Shown here piece by piece: positions 1-5,158 of a DNA stretch of 6,073 nt. The notes under the pieces were generated by a model. The model saw nothing but the letters and a program-made list of their open reading frames with translations. It made no database searches and was not told where the DNA came from. Source of the DNA: Patescibacteria group bacterium (GTDB lineage Bacteria; Patescibacteriota; SOKK01); NCBI GenBank assembly GCA_004374725.1, contig SOKK01000072.1, positions 1 through 6,073 of the forward strand, read 5' to 3'. The first letter of the stretch is position 1. Every line of letters begins with the position of its first letter. The position numbers and the translations under genes were made by a program.

Positions 1-1694
1 TCGCCTCGTAAAACCTTAAGAAAGCCATCTTGTTTCAAATCAATCATTCCTTCTTCCTTAGCAACTTTTTCTAGTTCTCTTATTGGCAAACGTTTCAAAA
101 CTGCTTCTTGGAAACGTCCCTCCACCGGCAAAACTTCAAAAATTCCCAAACGTCCCTTATAACCTGTATCACTACACTGATCACAACCTTGAGGTTCATA
201 AACTTCTAAAGGTTTATCAAGATTGATACCTTCAAGTTCAGAGATTGGAATACCAGTCAAGGTTTTTTTAATTAGATTGGTTGTCTTGGGATCTAAAATG
301 CTCTTCTTGCGGCACTTTTGACAAATCTTGCGCACCAACCTCTGGCTGACGATTGTATTCAACGCTGATGCAATCAAGAATGGCTCCACACCCATATCAA
401 TCAAACGCGGAATCGTCCCCACTGCATCCATGGTATGAACGGTTGAAAGCATCACATGTCCTGTTAAGGCAGCATGAGTTGCCATCTCTGCCGTTTCATT
501 GTCGCGGATTTCTCCGACCATAATAATGTCAGGGTCCTGACGAACAATTGAACGCAAACCAGTAGCAAAAGTATATTTCACTTCATAATTAACCTGGCTT
601 TGATTGATGTTCTGTAATTGATATTCAACAGGGTCTTCCAAAGTCACAATATTTACTGCCGGAGTATTCAAAGCGGAAAGCAACGCATACAAGGTTGTGG
701 TCTTACCAGAACCAGTTGGTCCTGTAACCAAAATCATCCCGTACGGCTCTTTAACTTGATGCTCCAGAATTTCCCTACCTCTCCCAACAACACCCAATTG
801 ATCAAGAGTCAAAATCCCTGCTTCCCGATCCAAAATACGCATCACTACTTTTTCACCATTGACAGTTGGCAAAACAGAAACTCTCAAGTCAATTTCCTTC
901 TTATCAACTTCCAGGAAGAAACGCCCATCCTGCGGCTTACGCTGCTCGTCAATTTTCAAATTTGCCAAAATTTTAATCCGCGAAACAATTGCAGCATGAA
1001 TTTGTTTAGGTAAAGTTAAAACTTGTCTTAAAATCCCATCAACCCGGTAGCGAATTTTGACAATGTCGCGCTCCGGTTCAATGTGAACATCAGAGGCCTT
1101 GGCTTGAATCGCATATCTTAAGAGAATTGCAACTGTTTTGGAAATTGGGGTCTCGGTAGTAATCTTTTCCTCCTTTGCTTGAGTAGCTTCAATTTCTTTC
1201 TGAAGTTTAACAACCTTGGAGCGCTTTTCTTTTTCCGCCTCTCTCAAAACCTTACCAACCTCTTTTTCCGCCGAGCCATATTGATTCAAAGCAAATTTAA
1301 CTCCATCCGGAGAAGCAAGATAATTTTCAATCTCCAAGTTACCCTGAGATTTAATGAACTCCAGCGCCTCGAGAGCCTTAAGATCTGTTGGATCTTGAAG
1401 CGCTACTTTAAGTAAATTACCTTCTTTTGTAAAAGGAACAAAGTGATAGGTCAAAGCTGCCTTCTCTGGGATTGAATCCAAGACTTCCTTTTTAATAACC
1501 TTATCTTTTAAGTCAACATACGGCAGGCCAAAATCCAAAGCTTCTGCCTCAGTCAATTTCTCAAGATTAATCAATCCTTTTTCCAAAAGGACTTCTTTTA
1601 AATCTATCCCTTGAGCTTGACTAGCCTTAAGAGCCTCATCAAGCTCATTTTCCGAGATAAACTTCCTTTGTTTTAAAACCTCTGCTAAAGCCAT
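1..1694 (-). CDS. pilB: Type IV pilus extension ATPase PilB (GspE family), 3' end cut by window edge
   Basis: Cytoplasmic hexameric ATPase that powers pilin polymerisation at the inner-membrane base of the pilus. I translated 564 uninterrupted codons from the ATG at 1694; an in-frame TAA lies two codons upstream, which fixes this start. Residues 1-125 form a GspE/MshEN-type N-terminal domain. Residues about 143-182 are a Lys/Glu-rich linker. The ATPase region follows: ASDVHIEPE at 199-207, RYRVDGIL at 215-222, Walker A GPTGSGKTT at 325-333, Asp box TLEDPVEY at 351-358, Walker B region DPDIIMVGEIRD at 387-398, and His box with H413 and H420. The zinc tetracysteine motif is C458-x2-C461 and C504-x2-C507. 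The frame reaches the window edge at DGFLKVLRG, normally close to the C-terminus, so probably only 10-20 residues are missing. The N-terminal domain and length favour PilB over the shorter PilT. There is no Shine-Dalgarno before the ATG; the leader is a heptamer hairpin. Confidence 0.95.
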   Translation of the reverse strand, partial: MALAEVLKQRKFISENELDEALKASQAQGIDLKEVLLEKGLINLEKLTEAEALDFGLPYVDLKDKVIKKEVLDSIPEKAALTYHFVPFTKEGNLLKVALQDPTDLKALEALEFIKSQGNLEIENYLASPDGVKFALNQYGSAEKEVGKVLREAEKEKRSKVVKLQKEIEATQAKEEKITTETPISKTVAILLRYAIQAKASDVHIEPERDIVKIRYRVDGILRQVLTLPKQIHAAIVSRIKILANLKIDEQRKPQDGRFFLEVDKKEIDLRVSVLPTVNGEKVVMRILDREAGILTLDQLGVVGRGREILEHQVKEPYGMILVTGPTGSGKTTTLYALLSALNTPAVNIVTLEDPVEYQLQNINQSQVNYEVKYTFATGLRSIVRQDPDIIMVGEIRDNETAEMATHAALTGHVMLSTVHTMDAVGTIPRLIDMGVEPFLIASALNTIVSQRLVRKICQKCRKKSILDPKTTNLIKKTLTGIPISELEGINLDKPLEVYEPQGCDQCSDTGYKGRLGIFEVLPVEGRFQEAVLKRLPIRELEKVAKEEGMIDLKQDGFLKVLRG

Positions 1695-1781
1695 AAATTA
1701 GGTTAAAGGTTGGGGGGTAAAGGGTAGAGGTGAGAAGTAATTACACCTCTGCCCTTTGACCTCTTACCTCTGCCCTATTTT
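1695..1781. repeat. Heptameric inverted-repeat element filling the prepilin-pilB gap
   Basis: The whole 87-bp gap is a 7-bp-period repeat that flips orientation. On the plus strand 1700-1741 is six purine-rich units such as AGGTTAA, AGGGTAG and AGGTGAG. After a 3-bp centre, 1745-1779 is five pyrimidine-rich units such as ACCTCTG, ACCTCTT and CCCTATT. The arms pair: 1722-1732 with 1744-1754 is eleven consecutive pairs including one wobble, and pairing continues imperfectly to 1695/1781, with an 11-nt loop at 1733-1743. In the transcript the stem begins right after the prepilin stop codon and ends at the pilB start codon. It could control translation or mRNA stability, or be a passive repeat; the sequence does not decide. 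The T run at 1778-1783 follows the hairpin only on the plus strand, opposite to the genes. Confidence 0.85.
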
Positions 1782-2273
1782 TTATCCTGCTGACAGTAAA
1801 CGATAAATTAAAACATCATACGCTTCCCAAACTCCAATGATGTGCTGGTCCTTATCACCACTATTTTCAATTGCACAATCTAAAGCAAAGTGTTTGCCAT
1901 CAGAAGCATATTTATAAACAAACGGTAATTGATTTGTTCCTTTTGGATCCCGGGGCATTAACTCAACATACTTTGGGACCAACTTGGGTGTCAGAGGATC
2001 ATCAACGCCATTTAAGATTACCCAGTTCCCTCCCGTTGTCGGATATTGATCTTTTTCAGCATAATAAATTTCCAAGGATTTCCGCAATTGGTCAAGATCA
2101 GACTTTCTGCGAACATCTCTGGCATTCTCTCGCACTGCTCCTACAGAAACAACAACAATCCCTGCAATTAAACCAATAATTGCAATTGTAACCATTAGCT
2201 CAATCAGAGTGAATCCTTTTTGCCCGCTTCGCGGCAAGGTAAGTGGTTTAATTTTTTTCCAAAAATTACTCAT
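1782..2273 (-). CDS. Type IV prepilin / pseudopilin (GspG/PilA-like)
   Basis: A fibre subunit precursor of 163 residues. The class III signal peptide is clear: a basic leader of 20 residues ending K19-G20, then F21-T22-L23-I24-E25. Prepilin peptidase should cut after G20, and E25 is the conserved Glu5 of the mature protein. Residues about 21-45 are the hydrophobic helix that anchors the subunit before assembly and packs the fibre core. The following charged helix (ENARDVRRKSDLDQLRKSLEIYY, 49-71) and the YAEKDQYPTTGG stretch (71-82) resemble GspG-type pseudopilins and CPR pilins. The mature protein is about 143 residues with a single cysteine (C133), so it has no internal disulfide. The start lies inside an AGTAATG heptamer array that supplies the codons for M-S-N; no Shine-Dalgarno is visible. 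Lying between the PilMNO genes and pilB it may be a major or minor pilin; which one cannot be told. Confidence 0.92.
   Translation of the reverse strand: MSNFWKKIKPLTLPRSGQKGFTLIELMVTIAIIGLIAGIVVVSVGAVRENARDVRRKSDLDQLRKSLEIYYAEKDQYPTTGGNWVILNGVDDPLTPKLVPKYVELMPRDPKGTNQLPFVYKYASDGKHFALDCAIENSGDKDQHIIGVWEAYDVLIYRLLSAG
2220..2237. repeat. GC-rich palindrome inside the prepilin leader
   Basis: This 18-bp sequence reads nearly the same on both strands, with arms TTGC and GCAA, inner CGC/GCG pairing, one extra C and a TTC loop. It encodes residues L13 to Q18 of the prepilin, just before the cleavage site. It is far more GC-rich than its surroundings and shares CCCGCTTCGC (2223-2232) with the palindrome near 6036-6055. 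It may be a small mobile palindromic repeat, or chance codon use in a basic segment. Confidence 0.5.
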
Positions 2274-2298
2274 TATTCATTAATCATTACTCATTACT
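2264..2298 (-). repeat. AGTAATG heptamer array spanning a gene junction
   Basis: Five consecutive 7-bp units read on the minus strand: two exact AGTAATG, then single-base variants such as ATTAATG and AATAATG, ending in AGTAATT. The array covers the last codons and stop of the PilP-like gene, the 13-bp gap, and the first codons of the prepilin. The same unit occurs at 4015-4042. Because 7 is not a multiple of 3, successive units present TAA and ATG in different reading frames. Confidence 0.85.
2273..2287 (-). promoter_or_regulatory. Stop-start relay: four-codon mini-ORF linking the PilP-like gene to the prepilin
   Basis: The stop of the PilP-like gene (TAA, 2289-2287) overlaps an ATG at 2287-2285 as TAATG. 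That ATG opens the mini-ORF M-I-N-E, whose TAA (2275-2273) overlaps the prepilin ATG (2273-2271), again as TAATG. TAATG is a known termination-reinitiation arrangement. That it couples translation of the two genes here is inference; it may simply follow from the repeat sequence. Confidence 0.4.
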
Positions 2299-2622
2299 TT
2301 CACTTTCAATAGATCCACCAGTTTCTATTTCTTCAGTTGTACTTGTCGGTGAGAATGGATTTTGGCGGCCTTTTTTCAGAGTATCTAAATTAACATCCTG
2401 ATCCTCTAATTCTTTAAATCCAGTGTCGTTCAAAACGCTGGTATCAATTGGTTGTTCTTGCTTGGTTGAGGGAACTGCCGCTTTTGTTGCCTTTGGCTCT
2501 CCAGGGAAAAAGAAACGGATGGCATAGATTCCCACCCCAATCAAAATCACCACAAGGATAACCAGTAAGATTAACTGCTTTGTTTCCATTGAACGGCCAA
2601 AAATTTTAACTGTCTTTTTCAT
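2287..2622 (-). CDS. Short PilP-like T4P operon membrane protein
   Basis: A 111-residue protein with a short basic N-terminus, one strong membrane segment (about 17-39, ending in aromatic FFF), and a soluble tail rich in charged and Ser/Thr residues. The tail carries VLNDTGFKELED (63-74) and GRQNPFSP (85-92). An NPF/DPF-P motif after a Gly-Arg recalls the linker of PilP, which joins PilN-PilO to the secretin PilQ. The protein ends about 20 residues later, whereas classical PilP (roughly 170-180 residues, usually a lipoprotein) continues into a beta-sandwich domain; here there is no lipobox and no such domain. This would suit a cell without an outer-membrane secretin. Its place directly after pilO matches pilP. 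The gap from pilO is 8 bp and no clear ribosome site is seen. The last codons (S-N-E-stop) are encoded by the heptamer array. Protein and pilus context are fairly sure; the PilP relationship is tentative. Confidence 0.7.
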   Translation of the reverse strand: MKKTVKIFGRSMETKQLILLVILVVILIGVGIYAIRFFFPGEPKATKAAVPSTKQEQPIDTSVLNDTGFKELEDQDVNLDTLKKGRQNPFSPTSTTEEIETGGSIESESNE

Positions 2623-2630
2623 CGATCTGA

Positions 2631-3353
2631 TTAAAATCCAGTGCTATCAGAAGAAGTGCGTGGCTGGAAATAAACTTTCAGATTAACCGTGAAGTTTAAA
2701 CTGCTTACACTTTGACTTCCACCAATATTAATCGAAGTCACGTCAATAATACGCAAGTTCTTTTCCAAACTCTTTAAATAATACTCTAAAGCGTTAAAAC
2801 TCCCAATCAGGTTTACAGAAACCGGCAAGCTCTTATAACCACCTTCGTCCAAGGTCTCATAAGAAACACTTTCAGATGCTGATTCTTTCTTTGTTTCCTC
2901 TTTGTTCTCACTAGTGTCTTTTTCAGCCTTCTTTTCTTCTTCTTCACTCTTAGAAATCGCTGCTCCGACACTAAACGATTTAAACACCAGTGGTTCTTGA
3001 GAAAGAGAAACTGCTTTTTGAGTAATTTTTTCTAATTGTGCTAGAAGCTCCGGAATCTCTTTTTCGGAAGGCAAAGCTTTGGCAGCTTTTTCTACCTCAG
3101 TCTGAGCCTGAATGTAGGTTTCCTTTATTTTCTCTAACTGGTTTAATTCCTGTTGTCTCAAGTTATAAATTTGTTCTTTAGTTTGATTATCATTCTTCAA
3201 TTGTTTGCGCTCAGCCCAGGCAGGTTGCAAGAAAACAAAGAAGCCAATTAATACTAAGACCAAAACCCCAGTCAAAATCCCCGCTACAAAAAGATAGCGT
3301 TCTTTAAAAATCTCAAAGTATACTTTTAACTGTTTGTCTAATTTTGCTTTCAT
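2631..3353 (-). CDS. pilO: Pilus inner-membrane alignment protein PilO
   Basis: PilO pairs with PilN through membrane helices and coiled coils to form the alignment complex linking cytoplasmic PilM to the rest of the machine. The 240 residues show a short cytoplasmic N-terminus, one membrane segment (about 22-43), a coiled-coil-like charged region (about 48-115) and a C-terminal ferredoxin-like part with the family signature LPVSVNLIGSFNALEYYLKSLE (176-197) and RIIDVTSINI (201-210). Residues about 134-164 are a low-complexity Glu/Lys/Ser insert (EEEEKKAEKD and following) separating the coiled coil from the C-terminal domain, probably a flexible tether. The start overlaps the pilN stop (ATGA), implying translational coupling, and is preceded by the only good Shine-Dalgarno that I find at an internal gene start here. 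Length is slightly above typical PilO (about 200-215) because of the insert. Confidence 0.9.
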   Translation of the reverse strand: MKAKLDKQLKVYFEIFKERYLFVAGILTGVLVLVLIGFFVFLQPAWAERKQLKNDNQTKEQIYNLRQQELNQLEKIKETYIQAQTEVEKAAKALPSEKEIPELLAQLEKITQKAVSLSQEPLVFKSFSVGAAISKSEEEEKKAEKDTSENKEETKKESASESVSYETLDEGGYKSLPVSVNLIGSFNALEYYLKSLEKNLRIIDVTSINIGGSQSVSSLNFTVNLKVYFQPRTSSDSTGF

Positions 3354-3979
3354 TCTGTTCCTCCCGGATTAGAAGAAGTGGAAGTATCAGTACTTGTAGT
3401 GGTATCTCCGCTCTCGCTCCTCAAGGCCTTACCGGTTAACTCCAAGCTAAGATTAAAACCAATCCTAAATTGTCCTGCTTGCTCGGTTAGGCCTGCTGAA
3501 GCCAACCCAACATTAGAAAAGTATTCTGAACTTTGTAAGCTTTTAACAAACGCCGCTGCCGCTTTGTAGTCCGCAGTGATCCCCGAGAGGTTGATCTTGC
3601 CATCAGTTTCACCAGCAAGGTTCACTAACTGAACATTACTTGGGGTAAGCCCTGAAAGTTCTTTTAAGATAAGAGACCAACGAGGATGATTCTTTAAAAG
3701 CTCTGAAATTGTACTCAATTGCTCATTTAACCCTTCGGCTTTCTTAGCAATCTCCTGACCCCCCTCAATTTGACTATTAACCGTAGCAATTTTCTGATTC
3801 CAGTCGGTTTGTTCTTGGGCATAGCTTCTTTTTTGGGCCCAGACAAAAACACTGATCGTTAAAAAAGCCACTACAACTAGGCCTGCTGTAACAATCGAAA
3901 CAATTTTCCACTGTTTACGAGTCAGGTGGATTCTTTGTTTCTTTGGTTTCGGAAGTAAATTGACTTTTAGTTTAACCAT
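3350..3979 (-). CDS. pilN: Pilus inner-membrane alignment protein PilN
   Basis: A 209-residue partner of PilO and PilM. The N-terminus carries the family hallmark V6-N-L-L-P10 (the INLLP motif), the segment known in other species to dock into a groove of PilM. One membrane segment follows at about 26-48, then a coiled-coil region (about 52-97) and a PilN-type ferredoxin-like domain (about 100-183) including LTPSNVQLVNLAGE (111-124) and NLSGITADYKAAAAFVKSL (130-148). The tail (188-209) is Ser/Thr/Asp-rich and looks disordered. The start is preceded by the heptamer array and no Shine-Dalgarno, yet it places the INLLP motif exactly where expected. The stop is TGA and overlaps the pilO ATG, showing that TGA is not reassigned in this genome. 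Confidence 0.92.
   Translation of the reverse strand: MVKLKVNLLPKPKKQRIHLTRKQWKIVSIVTAGLVVVAFLTISVFVWAQKRSYAQEQTDWNQKIATVNSQIEGGQEIAKKAEGLNEQLSTISELLKNHPRWSLILKELSGLTPSNVQLVNLAGETDGKINLSGITADYKAAAAFVKSLQSSEYFSNVGLASAGLTEQAGQFRIGFNLSLELTGKALRSESGDTTTSTDTSTSSNPGGTE
3358..3365 (-). promoter_or_regulatory. Shine-Dalgarno of pilO
   Basis: The minus strand reads GGGAGGAA within the last codons of pilN; six bases (3354-3359) separate its GGAGG core from the pilO ATG at 3353. It is the one strong purine-rich site at an internal gene start; starts that follow heptamer arrays (pilM, pilN, prepilin, pilB) lack one. Confidence 0.75.
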
Positions 3980-3982
3980 CTG

Positions 3983-4045
3983 AATTAATGATTAATGTAG
4001 AATGAATAATGATTAATTACTCATTACTCATTATTCATTACTCAT
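3983..4045. repeat. AT-rich heptameric inverted-repeat element between pilM and pilN
   Basis: Nine 7-bp units in register. On the minus strand the first four are ATGAGTA or ATGAATA (4045-4018). The next five are of the inverted type, such as ATTAATC and ATTATTC (4017-3983). The arms are complementary: 4038-4028 pairs perfectly over 11 bp with 4012-4002, leaving a 15-nt loop. The array overlaps the last four codons and stop of pilM and ends 3 bp before the pilN start codon. It belongs to the same AGTAATG family as 2264-2298. Confidence 0.85.
4017..4031 (-). promoter_or_regulatory. Stop-start mini-ORF after pilM
   Basis: The pilM stop TAA (4033-4031) overlaps an ATG (4031-4029) as TAATG, opening a four-codon frame M-S-N-E that stops at 4019-4017. 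Unlike the prepilin junction the relay ends here: the next triplet is ATT, and pilN starts 37 bp downstream. Reinitiation is possible but unproven. Confidence 0.3.
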
Positions 4046-5053
4046 TCTCTTTGCCAATCCCACCACCACTGAAAACTGCGTCGCAGTTCTTTGAAGTTGC
4101 TCTCTTAAGGAAGGATCAACTTCAATTCCCTTCCAGGGATCTGCAGGGTGGAACTTAAACTCCGGTAAATTACTTTTAAGATAATCGGTCAATCCGTTCA
4201 GCATTGCACCGCCACCACTTAAAAGCACAATCTCAACAGGGTCTTTATTCTTGGTATTGAAAATTCTAATTGACTGCTGAATTGCCTTGGTAAGTTGATT
4301 CAATTCCTTTTCAATAATCTTCTCCAAGCTTAAATCTGCCGTTACAAGATCAGAGAGGTTTGTTTGTTCTTTAATTTCCCGCGCTTTCTTGAGATCAACC
4401 TTAAGTGTCTTAGCAATTCTCTTGTCTAAAAACCTGCCGCCGAGTTCCAAACGTCTGCTAAAACGCGGAATTCCCTTCTCCATCACAATTAAACTGAGAT
4501 TGCGATCACCCCACTCCAGGATCAAAACTGGCTTTTCAAAGTTATCCGGGACCAAGCTGCGCTGGAGAGCCAAAGCCTGAACTTCCAAAACCTTAAGGTT
4601 AATTCCTGAAAGTTCCGCTAACTGACGATACTTGTCAACAATCTTTTTTAAAGCAGAAGCGATGAAAACTGTTAATCTTTTATTTTCTTTATCTTGATCA
4701 ATAATTTGCCAATCTAGTTCTACGTCTTTAATTGGAAAAGGAATGTAGCGGCGCGCTTCCAAGGTGATTACTTGTTCTAGTTTGTCTTCAGGAACCTCTG
4801 GGACGTCAATGGTCGTAAAAAAGACACTTGCTTCTGGTAATGCAAAGACCGCCTCTTTGACTGTAACATTTGCTTCACTCAAAACTTTCTTCAAAGCCGA
4901 GGAGACCTTCAAGAGTTTATCTTGATCCTCACTTAAGAAAGCTTCTTCTGGCATTTCACCAATCCCACCTGCTTCAAGAGCAAACTGACCTTTGCCTAAG
5001 TTCTTAAGTTGGACAATCTTTATATGATTTTCCGAGAAGTCAACACCAATCAT
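4031..5053 (-). CDS. pilM: Type IV pilus actin-like ATPase PilM
   Basis: A cytoplasmic actin/FtsA-fold protein that binds ATP and the PilN tail and helps connect PilB to the membrane complex. The 340 residues match the usual PilM length. Phosphate-1-like loop: G3-V-D-F-S7, then IKIVQL (11-16). Family motifs: ALPEASVFFTTIDVP (71-85) and LEARRYIPFPI (98-108). Phosphate-2-like region: LEWGDRNLSLIV (179-190), where the usual Asp-Ile-Gly appears as E180-W-G. Adenosine-binding loop: LSGGGAMLNGL (278-288). The C-terminus normally ends near VVGLAKR (330-336); the extra M-S-N-E is encoded by the heptamer array. The start is the only one that fits the phosphate-1 strand; no Shine-Dalgarno precedes it, and the 105-bp leader is a heptamer array. 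It is first of the pilM-N-O order typical of T4P operons. Confidence 0.95.
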   Translation of the reverse strand: MIGVDFSENHIKIVQLKNLGKGQFALEAGGIGEMPEEAFLSEDQDKLLKVSSALKKVLSEANVTVKEAVFALPEASVFFTTIDVPEVPEDKLEQVITLEARRYIPFPIKDVELDWQIIDQDKENKRLTVFIASALKKIVDKYRQLAELSGINLKVLEVQALALQRSLVPDNFEKPVLILEWGDRNLSLIVMEKGIPRFSRRLELGGRFLDKRIAKTLKVDLKKAREIKEQTNLSDLVTADLSLEKIIEKELNQLTKAIQQSIRIFNTKNKDPVEIVLLSGGGAMLNGLTDYLKSNLPEFKFHPADPWKGIEVDPSLREQLQRTATQFSVVVGLAKRMSNE

Positions 5054-5158
5054 GGAAATGAATTATGAATTCAGAACGCAGAACGTAGAAACACTTCTAT
5101 CATCTATCCCCTATCACCTTTGACCTCTAACCTCTAACCTCTTACCTCTCACCTATTT
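5054..5158. repeat. Heptameric element filling the gap upstream of pilM
   Basis: Fourteen 7-bp units in unbroken register cover 5060-5157 of a 105-bp gap. On the plus strand 5060-5094 is five units starting GAA (for example GAACGCA, GAACGTA). From 5095 to 5157 the units change to TTCTATC, then ATCTATC, then ACCTNNN types (ACCTCTA twice, ACCTCTT, ACCTCTC, ACCTATT). The switch point is a small hairpin, TAGAA (5086-5090) with TTCTA (5095-5099). The outer end, CCTATTTTTA next to the upstream stop codon, is shared almost exactly with 1774-1784, so this and 1695-1781 are one family. No convincing promoter is seen, although this is the longest gap and a place where one might sit. Confidence 0.85.

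Noticed and set aside
618..1415. Plus-strand open frames at 618-1013 and 1179-1415
   Set aside because: They lie antisense to pilB, whose frame is intact with every ATPase motif. Their translations are Asn/Gln/Phe-rich with no recognisable domain.
1778..1783. Rho-independent terminator formed by the 1695-1781 hairpin and a T run
   Set aside because: The T run follows the stem only on the plus strand, where no gene is transcribed towards it. On the coding strand the stem is followed directly by the pilB start.
1871..2179. Plus-strand open frame opposite the prepilin gene
   Set aside because: Shadow of the prepilin frame; no motif and no ribosome site. The same applies to the short plus-strand frames at 3378-3569, 4389-4580 and 5279-5512.
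3350..3353. TGA read as glycine (genetic code 25)
   Set aside because: pilN ends with TGA in a normal ATGA overlap with pilO, which has a good Shine-Dalgarno. No in-frame TGA is needed in any gene here.
5062..5100. Sigma-70 promoter for pilM within the heptamer array (a CATAAT-like -10 on the minus strand)
   Set aside because: No matching -35 box at 16-18 bp, and such hexamers arise readily in AT-rich heptamer repeats.
5060..5157. CRISPR array
   Set aside because: Units are 7 bp, contiguous and degenerate, with no spacers.
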